In this document: piece after piece, positions 53,631 to 62,299 of the stretch
Layout of the letters: each line of letters opens with the position of its first letter
How positions within the stretch are numbered: position 1 is the first letter of the stretch
NCBI RefSeq assembly: GCF_023283895.1
Contig: NZ_JAKILB010000018.1
Coordinates: 1 to 64,000, forward strand
Length of the DNA: 64,000 bases
DNA from: Shewanella pneumatophori
GTDB lineage: Bacteria; Pseudomonadota; Gammaproteobacteria; Enterobacterales; Shewanellaceae
Direction of reading: 5' to 3'
Notes under the pieces: generated by a model
Databases searched by the model: none
What the model was told of the DNA's origin: nothing
Seen by the model: only the letters and a program-made list of their open reading frames with translations
Made by a program: the position numbers and the translations under genes

Positions 53631-54096
53631 TCTATTCAAATCCTATTTGTAGATCTTTTATTGTATGGGTAGCCCGTTAAGATACCTTTATAAGCTTTAG
53701 ATAAACGTGATAGAGATTTTAAGCTACAAAAATCTACAGCTCTACAATGCACCAACTGCTGTAAAAAACAGCCTATTTATGCCATCTAACGGGACTAGAG
53801 CAGTTAGCTCCTTGATAAATATCCAGCACAATAAACAGTTATTCAATCCATACATATAAAAGTTAAAGCAATATAAGTAACAAGATCCTTAGTCTAATTT
53901 CACTTATCATGCGCATCAGCACTAAGCTATATAATACCAATCAATACAAGTATGAGCCTGTTTGGCGGGCAATTTAGAGCAGATAAGCAGCATTATGTTA
54001 CTGTTCTCATGCATGAGCTTACCTATATATAGGTGTTCAAAAGGCTTGTTAACGACTGTTTTTAGCGCTATTTGAAAGTAATTATTAGGATACAGA
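53631..54096. other. Intergenic region nucleoside hydrolase-mioC
   Basis: A 466-base AT-rich gap between divergent genes. It should contain both promoters. mioC transcription runs towards oriC. No further element is recognised. Confidence 0.5.
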
Positions 54097-54537
54097 ATGG
54101 CAAAAGTAGAGATTTTAGTAGGTACAACTCTCGGTGGTACCGAATATGTCGCAGATGAAATATCAGATCAATTAAGTGATTTAGGCCATGAAACCTTAAT
54201 ACATTTAACCCCAAATTTAGACGAATTGAGCAAAGATTCACTTTGGATCATCGTGTCTTCTACTCATGGAGCAGGTGATCTTCCAGACAATATCGTACCG
54301 TTTTTCGAAGAGATCCAAGCCCAAAAACCAGATCTGAGCGCTGTAAAATATGCTTTATGTGCAATTGGCGATTCAAGTTATGACACTTTTTGCCAAGGCC
54401 CTGAAAAGCTGATTGGACAGCTTGATTTATGCAGTGCACAAGTATTTGTGGATAAGATCCAGATCGATGTGCAATATAATCCAATTGCAGAAGAAGCAGC
54501 ATTATCATGGCTTAGCGAGTGGCAAGCCAAAATTTAA
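54097..54537 (+). CDS. mioC: Flavodoxin MioC
   Basis: A 146-residue flavodoxin-like protein. The FMN loop is VGTTLGGTEYVADEI, with STHGAGDLPDN and IGDSSYDTFC further on. E. coli MioC is an electron carrier, needed for biotin synthase in vitro. The gene lies directly beside oriC and reads towards it, as in E. coli, where its transcription affects origin activity. Confidence 0.95.
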   Translation: MAKVEILVGTTLGGTEYVADEISDQLSDLGHETLIHLTPNLDELSKDSLWIIVSSTHGAGDLPDNIVPFFEEIQAQKPDLSAVKYALCAIGDSSYDTFCQGPEKLIGQLDLCSAQVFVDKIQIDVQYNPIAEEAALSWLSEWQAKI

Positions 54538-54994
54538 GATCATATTCAAAAATGATCTTCCCACCTATATGAATAATAACTCACAGATTTGATCACACTT
54601 ATCCACATAAAACTTATTAATTTAATAAATATGTGGATAAGGTATTATTTTGATCTGATCAACGCTTGTATTAATTCACATCCGATCTGCTCAATGATCC
54701 ACCTTGTGGATAAGTAGGCGATCTACCCACAAGCTTAATCGAGTTAGATCGCGATCAGATCACAAGATCATTTCTTCGTTATCTATTGAATATAAAGAGA
54801 AATTAGAGTTATCCACCGAAAACAGCGATCCTAATAGTAAACATAATAAGAGATCTATATAAAGATCTTAAGATCTATTAAGCGGATCCATGCTGATCAA
54901 AACAAGCGAAATAGATCGTTCACCTTAAGCAAAGCAAGTGCTAAAATGATCTGCTCAAAAACTATTTATCCTTTTACGAATCGAAGGCTGTCGA
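54538..54994. other. oriC: Chromosomal replication origin oriC
   Basis: The gap between mioC and mnmG has about 20 GATC sites in 457 bases, against about 2 expected by chance. DnaA boxes TTATCCACA lie at 54599-54607 (plus) and, on the minus strand, at 54632-54640 and 54705-54713; a one-mismatch box TTATCCACC is at 54809-54817. Near mnmG an AT-rich stretch has three AGATCT repeats (54851, 54863, 54871), matching the 13-mer unwinding element on the mnmG (gidA) side in E. coli. Position and content both match gammaproteobacterial oriC. Confidence 0.93.
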
Positions 54995-56884
54995 ATGCAA
55001 TTTCATGAACGGTTTGATGTAATCGTTGTTGGTGGTGGTCATGCTGGTACTGAAGCGGCGTTAGCTTCAGCTAGAATGGGCTCCAAAACGCTGTTACTGA
55101 CCCATAACATAGATACTTTAGGACAAATGTCCTGTAACCCTGCTATCGGCGGCATAGGTAAAGGACACTTAGTCAAAGAAATTGACGCCCTAGGTGGCGC
55201 AATGGCTGTAGCTACTGACTATGCAGGTATTCAATTTCGTACATTGAATTCAAGTAAAGGGCCAGCTGTTCGTGCAACTCGAGCACAAGCTGATAGAGCG
55301 CTTTACCGCAATAAGATCCAAGCGATCTTACAAAACCAACCAAACTTACGTATTTTTCAACAAGCTGTAGACGATCTAGTTGTTAAAAATGAAAAAGTTA
55401 TCGGTGTTGTTACGCAAATGGGCTTAGCGTTTGAAGCACCTGCTGTTGTATTAACTGCCGGTACATTCCTAGGCGGTAAGATCCACATAGGTCTTGAAAA
55501 CTATAGCGGTGGTCGTGCAGGTGATCCGCCAGCTATCGCATTAGCTCATCGATTACGTGAGTTACCAATTCGTGTTGGCCGTTTAAAAACCGGTACCCCA
55601 CCACGTATCGATGCGAACACTATTGATTTTTCATTGATGACAGAACAAAAAGGTGATGATCCATTACCAGTTATGTCTTTCATCGGTGATGTAAACGATC
55701 ATCCAGAGCAAGTGTCTTGTCATATCACTCATACCAATGAGCGTACTCACGATATTATTCGTGGCGGATTAGATCGTAGCCCAATGTACTCAGGGGTTAT
55801 CGAAGGTATTGGCCCACGTTACTGCCCTTCTATCGAAGATAAAGTTAATCGCTTTGCTGATAAAACATCGCACCAAATTTTTATTGAGCCAGAAGGTTTA
55901 AATACGACTGAAATTTATCCAAACGGTATTTCAACTAGCTTGCCATTTGACGTACAGCTGAATTTAGTTCGCTCAATCAAAGGCATGGAGCATGCTGAGA
56001 TCATGCGTCCTGGTTATGCAATCGAATATGATTATTTTGATCCGCGCGACCTTAAAAACTCATTAGAAACTAAAACCATTAGTGGTTTGTTCTTTGCAGG
56101 TCAGATCAACGGTACAACCGGCTACGAAGAAGCCGGTGCTCAAGGTTTATTAGCCGGTATGAACGCTTCGCTGCAAGTTCAAGGTAAAGAAGCTTGGTGT
56201 CCACGTCGTGATCAAGCTTACCTAGGCGTATTGGTTGATGATTTATCAACCCTAGGAACTAAAGAACCGTACCGCATGTTCACTAGCCGTGCGGAATACC
56301 GTTTGTTATTACGTGAAGATAACGCTGATTTACGCCTAACTGAAAAAGGCCGTGAGCTTGGTTTAGTTGATGATAAGCGTTGGGCAATGTTCAGCGAAAA
56401 AATGGAATCAATTGAAACTGAACTGCAACGCCTGCGCAGCCAGTGGATCCATCCTAATTCGCCACTAGTTAACGCATTAAATCCACATTTGAATACGCCG
56501 ATCACCCGTGAAGCAACATTTGAAGATTTATTACGTCGCCCAGAGATGGATTATCCTAAACTAATGGCAATTGAAGGTTTTGGTCCAGCGCTTGAAGATC
56601 AACGAGCTGCAGAGCAAGTACAGATCCAAGTGAAATATTCTGGTTATATTCAGCGTCAACAAGGTGAGATCGATAAAGCGATCCGTCATGAAACTACCCT
56701 ATTGCCGTTAGATCTGGATTACCAAGAAGTGCCAGGTTTATCCAACGAGGTAATTGCTAAGATGAATGAGCATAAACCTGAAACGATTGGTCAAGCATCG
56801 CGTATTTCAGGTATGACACCAGCAGCCATCTCAATCTTACTGGTACACCTTAAAAAACGCGGTTTATTACGTAAAAGCGCTTAA
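54995..56884 (+). CDS. mnmG: tRNA uridine 5-carboxymethylaminomethyl modification enzyme MnmG
   Basis: MnmG (GidA) is the FAD enzyme that works with MnmE on wobble uridines. It has 629 residues. The FAD site is VIVVGGGHAGTEAALASARMG near the N-terminus; NPAIGGIGKGHLVKEIDALGG and TGYEEAGAQGLLAGMNA are the two MnmG signatures. The helical C-terminal domain for MnmE binding is intact. It is read away from oriC and followed by rsmG. Confidence 0.98.
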   Translation: MQFHERFDVIVVGGGHAGTEAALASARMGSKTLLLTHNIDTLGQMSCNPAIGGIGKGHLVKEIDALGGAMAVATDYAGIQFRTLNSSKGPAVRATRAQADRALYRNKIQAILQNQPNLRIFQQAVDDLVVKNEKVIGVVTQMGLAFEAPAVVLTAGTFLGGKIHIGLENYSGGRAGDPPAIALAHRLRELPIRVGRLKTGTPPRIDANTIDFSLMTEQKGDDPLPVMSFIGDVNDHPEQVSCHITHTNERTHDIIRGGLDRSPMYSGVIEGIGPRYCPSIEDKVNRFADKTSHQIFIEPEGLNTTEIYPNGISTSLPFDVQLNLVRSIKGMEHAEIMRPGYAIEYDYFDPRDLKNSLETKTISGLFFAGQINGTTGYEEAGAQGLLAGMNASLQVQGKEAWCPRRDQAYLGVLVDDLSTLGTKEPYRMFTSRAEYRLLLREDNADLRLTEKGRELGLVDDKRWAMFSEKMESIETELQRLRSQWIHPNSPLVNALNPHLNTPITREATFEDLLRRPEMDYPKLMAIEGFGPALEDQRAAEQVQIQVKYSGYIQRQQGEIDKAIRHETTLLPLDLDYQEVPGLSNEVIAKMNEHKPETIGQASRISGMTPAAISILLVHLKKRGLLRKSA

Positions 56885-57003
56885 TACGCCGTATATTCGG
56901 TAGTTTTGTATGATAAAGGGAAGTCTGAAGGCTTCCTTTCATCATTTCAGCACTTCATAATACCGATTGATTTCTGAATTGCTCTATTTTGAGGACACAC
57001 AAA

Positions 57004-57627
57004 GTGTTATCTGCCCAATTAAATGATTATTTAGCCGAAGTAGGCCTGACTGCTACTGAACACCAAAAACAGCAGCTGCTAGACTTTGTTGGTATGCTCA
57101 ACAAATGGAATAAGGCATTTAACCTCACTTCTGTGCGCGATCCTGAGCAAATGCTGATCCGTCACATCATGGATAGTTTAGTTGTATCCCCTCATCTTGT
57201 AGGACAACGCTTTATTGATGTTGGAACAGGTCCTGGTCTACCGGGGATCCCACTGGCAATCTTAAATCCAGATAAAGAATTTGTATTACTTGATAGCTTA
57301 GGCAAACGTATTCGCTTTCAAAAGCAGGTGCAGTTTGAGCTAGGTATCAATAATATTTCTTCTGTTGAAAGCCGTGTTGAAGCTTATCAACCAGAAGAGC
57401 TATTTGATGGCGTATTAAGCCGTGCATTCGCGTCAATTCAAGATATGTTGCATTGGTGCCACCATTTGCCAAAAGCAGATGGTTGTTTTTACGCGCTAAA
57501 AGGCCAATTAAGCGAAGAAGAAATGTCACAATTGCCAGAAGGCTTCGTGGTAACTGATACATTTGAGCTAAAAGTTCCTAAACTTGATGAGCAGCGCCAT
57601 TTGCTGCGTGTGATCAAGCAAGATTAA
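57004..57627 (+). CDS. rsmG: 16S rRNA m7G527 methyltransferase (GTG start)
   Basis: RsmG (GidB) methylates G527 of 16S rRNA. The GTG at 57004 lies eight bases after AGGA and gives 207 residues, the same length as E. coli RsmG; a TTG at 56989 overlaps the ribosome binding site. The SAM site is FIDVGTGPGLPGIPL, with LNKWNKAFNLTSVRDP before it and LSRAFAS after it. It is between mnmG and parA. Confidence 0.96.
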   Translation: MLSAQLNDYLAEVGLTATEHQKQQLLDFVGMLNKWNKAFNLTSVRDPEQMLIRHIMDSLVVSPHLVGQRFIDVGTGPGLPGIPLAILNPDKEFVLLDSLGKRIRFQKQVQFELGINNISSVESRVEAYQPEELFDGVLSRAFASIQDMLHWCHHLPKADGCFYALKGQLSEEEMSQLPEGFVVTDTFELKVPKLDEQRHLLRVIKQD

Positions 57628-57686
57628 GCTTGTTTGTCTAAGTCACGATAATAAAAGACTAGATGGAGTAAGCTATGTTGCTTAAG

Positions 57687-57713
57687 GTGCTGAAATTTGC
57701 AATCTTTCAGCAC
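57687..57713. repeat. Inverted repeat between rsmG and parA
   Basis: Nine-base arms GTGCTGAAA (57687-57695) and TTTCAGCAC (57705-57713) with a 9-base loop. No T-run follows. It may form an mRNA hairpin or an operator upstream of parA. Confidence 0.4.
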
Positions 57714-57813
57714 TTCAAGCAATTTAAGACTAATAACCATTAGATTTGTGCGCTAAATTTCTAAGCAACGCACTGTTTAGAAATATAATAAAAGTGACTT
57801 ACAGGGTGATATT

Positions 57814-58602
57814 GTGGGTAAAGTGATTGCCGTGGCCAACCAGAAAGGTGGCGTCGGAAAAACAACAACTTGTGTAAATTTAGCAGCTTCATTAGCAGCA
57901 ACTAAGCGCCGTGTTTTGTTGATCGATCTCGATCCGCAAGGCAACGCAACCATGGGAAGTGGTATCGATAAGTATGAAGTCGAAAATACTGCCTATGAAT
58001 TATTGGTTGAAGAAAAAGCATTTGAAGACGTTGTTTGCCGAGATACGAACGGGAAATATGATCTTATCGCCGGTAATGGTGATGTGACCGCGGCTGAAAT
58101 CAAACTTATGGAGTTTTTTGCCCGCGAGATCCGTCTTCGCAACGCGCTTGCCCCTATCAAAGATGATTATGATTTTATTTTCATCGACTGCCCACCATCG
58201 CTAAACATGCTAACCGTTAATGCTATGTCTGCAGCCGACTCAGTGTTGGTACCAATGCAATGTGAATACTACGCGTTAGAAGGTTTAACAGCGTTAATGG
58301 ACACCATTAGCAAATTAGGTGCGATGGTTAACCCAGGTCTGCATATCGAAGGGATCTTACGTACTATGTATGATCCACGTAACCGCCTATCTAATGATGT
58401 TTCTGACCAATTGAAACAACACTTTGGTGAAAAAGTTTACCGCACTGTGATCCCAAGGAATGTTCGTTTAGCTGAAGCGCCAAGTTTTGGGGCTCCGGCA
58501 ATGTATTATGATAAATCGAGCGCAGGGGCCAAAGCCTATCTGGCACTAGCAGGCGAAATTATTCGTCGTGCAGAGCAACTTACCCAGGCTGAGCAAGTTT
58601 AA
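57814..58602 (+). CDS. parA: Chromosome partitioning ATPase ParA (GTG start)
   Basis: ParA (Soj) is the Walker-type ATPase of the ParABS system. It binds DNA without sequence specificity and moves ParB-parS complexes. It has 262 residues; the deviant Walker A motif is QKGGVGKTT near residue 10, Walker B is DFIFIDCPPS, and NVRLAEAPSFG is a chromosomal ParA signature. It starts at GTG behind a CAGGGTG-like site. parB follows nine bases downstream. Confidence 0.97.
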   Translation: MGKVIAVANQKGGVGKTTTCVNLAASLAATKRRVLLIDLDPQGNATMGSGIDKYEVENTAYELLVEEKAFEDVVCRDTNGKYDLIAGNGDVTAAEIKLMEFFAREIRLRNALAPIKDDYDFIFIDCPPSLNMLTVNAMSAADSVLVPMQCEYYALEGLTALMDTISKLGAMVNPGLHIEGILRTMYDPRNRLSNDVSDQLKQHFGEKVYRTVIPRNVRLAEAPSFGAPAMYYDKSSAGAKAYLALAGEIIRRAEQLTQAEQV

Positions 58603-58611
58603 GGATAAAAA

Positions 58612-59496
58612 ATGACATTGAAAAAAAGAGGCTTGGGTAAAGGGCTTGATGCACTTTTAAGTACTAGCCAAGCAGCAAGTAAGCGTGCAGAACCAGTCGC
58701 TGAAGTAGAACAAGATATCAAAAACGATGATCTGATTATGTTAGACATCGATAGACTGCAGCCAGGTAAGTATCAGCCGCGTAAAGATATGGCGCCAGAA
58801 GCATTAGAAGAGCTGGCTGAATCTATAAGAGCGCAAGGTGTTATCCAGCCTATCGTGGTACGTAAGGTATCACCTGAAAGCTACGAAATTATTGCAGGTG
58901 AGCGTCGTTGGCGCGCGTCTCAGCTTGCAGGCCTAGCGCAAATCCCTTGTATTGTTAAGCAAGTACCTGATGAAGCGGCTGTGGCTATCGCACTGATTGA
59001 AAACATTCAGCGTGAAGACCTAAATGCAATGGAAGAAGCTATTGCCTTAAACCGTTTAATTGAAGAATTTGAACTGACTCATCAGCAAATTGCTGATGCA
59101 GTAGGAAAATCTCGGGCAACGGTCTCAAATTTGCTAAGACTTAATGGCTTAAATGAGCCGGTTAAGCGTATGCTTGAGTATGGCGATATTGATATGGGCC
59201 ATGGCCGAGCACTGCTTGCAATTAGCGGTGACGAGCAAACAAATTTGGCTCGATTAGTAGTTTCTAAAGAATTAACAGTTCGTGAAACAGAACGATTGGT
59301 TAATAAAACCTTAAACCAAACTGAAATCGTCGAAAAACCAGCTAAAGATCATGATGTGGTGCGTTTAGAGACGCAATTAATTGAAAGGCTGGGAGCTAAG
59401 GTGTCTTTGACTCACAATAAAAAGGGCAAAGGCAAAATGGTAATAAACTACCAAAACTTGGCTGAATTAGAGGGTATTATCAGCAAAATCCGCTAA
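58612..59496 (+). CDS. parB: Chromosome partitioning protein ParB
   Basis: ParB (Spo0J) binds parS and loads as a CTP-dependent clamp. It has 294 residues. The N-terminus KKRGLGKGLDALL is typical; the CTPase/nuclease-like domain has YQPRKDM and the arginine-rich box AGERRWRASQ. The helix-turn-helix region (THQQIADAVGKSRATVSNLLR) recognises parS, and the C-terminal dimer domain follows. Its likely targets are the parS sites at 30264, 33495 and 34861. Confidence 0.97.
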   Translation: MTLKKRGLGKGLDALLSTSQAASKRAEPVAEVEQDIKNDDLIMLDIDRLQPGKYQPRKDMAPEALEELAESIRAQGVIQPIVVRKVSPESYEIIAGERRWRASQLAGLAQIPCIVKQVPDEAAVAIALIENIQREDLNAMEEAIALNRLIEEFELTHQQIADAVGKSRATVSNLLRLNGLNEPVKRMLEYGDIDMGHGRALLAISGDEQTNLARLVVSKELTVRETERLVNKTLNQTEIVEKPAKDHDVVRLETQLIERLGAKVSLTHNKKGKGKMVINYQNLAELEGIISKIR

Positions 59497-59555
59497 AAAA
59501 ACAAAGTTAACACTATATTATGTAATTTTGTGACATTCGTTAATCTTATACTTTT

Positions 59556-59593
59556 AGACTTTTGGCGTAGATCACGCTAAAAGTCTCCTTTTT
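59556..59593 (+). terminator. Terminator after parB
   Basis: AGACTTTT-GGCG pairs with CGCTAAAAGTCT (one wobble), with a 7-base loop, then CCTTTTTC. It separates parAB from the ATP synthase operon. Confidence 0.75.
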
Positions 59594-59719
59594 CTAACAG
59601 TTAAACTTGCTTTGAAAGCTTGAAACGGTATACTTTCGCAAGCTTTTTGTACCTCGAGTTTGGACGGATATTTGTAATCCGGTCATCGAAACAAGAAGTT
59701 ATAATGCGGAGAAGATAAA

Positions 59720-60103
59720 TTGAGCAAGGTTTTAGCACGTCGTGGCCGATGGTCAGCCTATAAATTGGTTTTACTACAGGCAGCGATGGCTGGATGTGTT
59801 TCAATTTTCTTTTTTGCTATGTGGGGGGGGCCGTATGGCTTATCTGCTTTGGCAGGTGGTGTCATTGCAGTACTCCCTAATTTTGTATTCGCAACCCTAG
59901 CTTTTTCCCATGCGGGAGCGCAAGCATCAGGAAAAGTCGTACGGTCTTTTTTCCTGGGGGAAGCGGTAAAGTTGCTATTAACCATTGTGTTATTTTCACT
60001 GGCATTTGGTTTGATGAAGTCGGCATTTATGCCGTTATTCGTCAGTTATCTACTTGTGTTAATCGTGCCTTGGATAGCTCCTTTATACATCAAACAAAAT
60101 TAA
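59720..60103 (+). CDS. atpI: ATP synthase protein I (TTG start)
   Basis: AtpI is a small membrane protein at the head of the atp operon that may help assemble the c-ring; it is not part of the final enzyme. It has 127 residues and about four hydrophobic segments (ALAGGVIAVLPNFVFA and others). It starts at TTG behind GGAG. atpB follows 12 bases after its stop. Confidence 0.93.
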   Translation: MSKVLARRGRWSAYKLVLLQAAMAGCVSIFFFAMWGGPYGLSALAGGVIAVLPNFVFATLAFSHAGAQASGKVVRSFFLGEAVKLLLTIVLFSLAFGLMKSAFMPLFVSYLLVLIVPWIAPLYIKQN

Positions 60104-60115
60104 GTGAGATTAATC

Positions 60116-60946
60116 ATGGCGACAACTGGGGATGACACGTTAACTGTAACGGCTTCCGACTATATCCAGCATCACCTGACTAATGCGAAAATGTGTTCCG
60201 CTGATGGCGGAATTGCTTTTAACTATGCATGTCAAGATGCAGGATTTTGGACTTGGCACATTGACTCACTTTTGTTTTCAGTTGGTCTAGGGGTTCTATT
60301 TTTGTGGTTATTCTACAAAGTAGGACAAAAGGCAACAATTGGCGTTCCAGGCAAGCTTCAATGTTTTGTTGAAATGTGCGTGGAAGGTGTAGATAAAATT
60401 GTAAAAGACTCATTTCATGGGAAAAATGCAGTTATCGCACCGTTAGGTCTAACTATTTTCGTCTGGGTTTTCCTGATGAACTTAATGGACTTGATCCCTG
60501 TTGACTTTGTACCTGAGGCCGCCAAACGATTCTTAGGCGTACCTTACCTAAAGATTGTACCTACAACTGACTTGAACGTAACTTTAGGCTTAGCTTTGAG
60601 TGTGTTCGCGTTAATTGTTTTTTACAGTATCAAGGTTAAAGGTGTAGGTGGTTTCACTAAAGAACTAACTATGCAGCCTTTCAATCACTGGGCACTAATT
60701 CCAATTAACTTTATTTTGGAAACAGTGACCTTGGTTGCGAAGCCGATTTCATTATCGCTTCGTCTGTTTGGTAACCTGTATGCAGGTGAGTTGATCTTTA
60801 TTCTGATAGCGCTGATGCCTTGGTGGGCTCAGTTTGCATTATCAGTGCCTTGGGCCATTTTCCATATTTTGGTAATTGTGCTTCAGGCGTTTATCTTCAT
60901 GATGCTTACGATTGTATATCTAAGCATGGCACATGAAGACCATTAA
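60116..60946 (+). CDS. atpB: ATP synthase F0 subunit a
   Basis: Subunit a forms the proton half-channels next to the c-ring. From the ATG at 60116 it has 276 residues with five to six membrane segments. The essential arginine is in the SLSLRLFGNLYAGE motif near residue 220. A GTG at 60104 would add four residues but lacks a ribosome binding site. Confidence 0.97.
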   Translation: MATTGDDTLTVTASDYIQHHLTNAKMCSADGGIAFNYACQDAGFWTWHIDSLLFSVGLGVLFLWLFYKVGQKATIGVPGKLQCFVEMCVEGVDKIVKDSFHGKNAVIAPLGLTIFVWVFLMNLMDLIPVDFVPEAAKRFLGVPYLKIVPTTDLNVTLGLALSVFALIVFYSIKVKGVGGFTKELTMQPFNHWALIPINFILETVTLVAKPISLSLRLFGNLYAGELIFILIALMPWWAQFALSVPWAIFHILVIVLQAFIFMMLTIVYLSMAHEDH

Positions 60947-60979
60947 TTTATTAAAAATTAGATATTTATCGGAGATAAA

Positions 60980-61237
60980 ATGGAAACTGTAATTAGCTTT
61001 ACAGCAATCGCTGTCGCAATTATGATCGGCTTAGCAGCGCTAGGTACTGGTATTGGCTTCGCTATTCTAGGTGGTAAATTCCTAGAAGCTTCAGCTCGTC
61101 AACCAGAGCTTGCTCCTGCACTTCAAACTAAAATGTTCATCGTAGCTGGTCTACTTGATGCGATCTCAATGATTGCAGTTGGTGTTGCATTATTCTTCGT
61201 ATTCGCTAACCCGTTCTTAGGTCAATTGGCAGGCTAA
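60980..61237 (+). CDS. atpE: ATP synthase F0 subunit c
   Basis: An 85-residue, two-helix membrane protein that forms the rotor ring. The polar loop is ASARQPELAP and the proton-carrying carboxylate in helix 2 is in LLDAISMIAVG (an aspartate near residue 60), as in proton-driven enzymes. No Na+-binding signature is apparent. Confidence 0.98.
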   Translation: METVISFTAIAVAIMIGLAALGTGIGFAILGGKFLEASARQPELAPALQTKMFIVAGLLDAISMIAVGVALFFVFANPFLGQLAG

Positions 61238-61264
61238 TCGTCCCCCTTAGAAGGAGTTGTCGTT

Positions 61265-61735
61265 ATGAGTATTAACGCTACCCTGCTAGGCCAAGCGATT
61301 TCTTTTCTTCTCTTTGTGTGGTTTTGCATGAAGTTTGTATGGCCGCCATTGATGAACGCTATCGAAGAACGCCAGAAGAAAATTGCTGATGGGCTAGCTG
61401 ATGCAGGACGTGCTGCAAAAGATTTAGAGCTAGCTCAGGTGAAAGCCACAGAGCAGCTGAAAGACGCTAAAGCAACAGCAAACGAAATTATTGAGCAAGC
61501 AAACAAACGCAAAGCTCAAATCGTTGATGAAGCAAAAATTGAAGCTGATACCGAGCGTGCGAAAATCATCGCTCAGGGCCACGCTGAAATTGAAAACGAA
61601 CGTAATCGCGTGAAAGAAGACCTACGTAAGCAAGTAGCTGTACTAGCTATTGCCGGCGCAGAGAAGATTCTTGAACGTTCGATTGATGAAGCCGCACACA
61701 GTGACATAGTTAACAAACTTGTTGCTGAACTTTAA
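61265..61735 (+). CDS. atpF: ATP synthase F0 subunit b
   Basis: A 156-residue protein with one N-terminal membrane segment (LLGQAISFLLFVWFCMKFVW) followed by a long charged coiled coil, the peripheral stalk of the enzyme. Length matches E. coli subunit b (156). Confidence 0.97.
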   Translation: MSINATLLGQAISFLLFVWFCMKFVWPPLMNAIEERQKKIADGLADAGRAAKDLELAQVKATEQLKDAKATANEIIEQANKRKAQIVDEAKIEADTERAKIIAQGHAEIENERNRVKEDLRKQVAVLAIAGAEKILERSIDEAAHSDIVNKLVAEL

Positions 61736-61751
61736 ATAAGGAGCTTGAGTT

Positions 61752-62285
61752 ATGGCTGAAATAACCACCATCGCTCGTCCTTACGCAAAGGCAGCTTTTG
61801 ACTTCGCTCTTGAACAGAAAGCAGTAGAGAGTTGGGCTGAAATGCTTAACTTCGCCGCATTAGTTAGTGAAAACGAAGCTATGCAGCCATTACTGTCTGG
61901 CGCTATGGCCAGCAATAAGCTTGCTGAACTCTTTATTGGAGTTTGTGGCGAGCAAATCAACGAGCAAGCTCAGAACCTGTTAAAGGTAATGGCTGAAAAC
62001 GGTCGTTTAGTTGCGCTACCTGCTGTTGCTCAACAATTTGTTGAGATGCAACGTGAGTACGCGAAAGAAGTTGAAGCGCAAATCGTTTCAGCTACTGAGC
62101 TAACCTCAGAGCAACTACAAGAGCTGAGCGCTTCTCTAGAGAAACGTCTAGCACGCAAAGTTAAGCTGAATTGCAGCATAGATGCCAGCCTTATTGCTGG
62201 TGTAATTATCACGGCAGGAGACTTAGTCATTGATGGCTCGGTCCGCGGAAAAATTTCGCGTCTGTCTGATACGCTGCAGTCGTAA
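61752..62285 (+). CDS. atpH: ATP synthase F1 subunit delta
   Basis: A 177-residue soluble subunit that joins the peripheral stalk to the top of F1. The N-terminal TIARPYAKAAFDFALE and C-terminal DLVIDGSVRGKISRLSDTL blocks are typical. It is 16 bases after atpF and 14 before atpA. Confidence 0.97.
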   Translation: MAEITTIARPYAKAAFDFALEQKAVESWAEMLNFAALVSENEAMQPLLSGAMASNKLAELFIGVCGEQINEQAQNLLKVMAENGRLVALPAVAQQFVEMQREYAKEVEAQIVSATELTSEQLQELSASLEKRLARKVKLNCSIDASLIAGVIITAGDLVIDGSVRGKISRLSDTLQS

Positions 62286-62299
62286 TTGGGAGTTTGAGC

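Noticed and set aside
56911..56950. Hairpin after mnmG as a rho-independent terminator
   Set aside because: The stem has mismatches and no T-run follows, so it was not listed as a terminator.
56945..57717. TTTCAGCACTTCA occurring twice (56945 and 57705)
   Set aside because: A 13-base match at two places in AT-rich intergenic DNA, with no extension of identity; judged coincidental.
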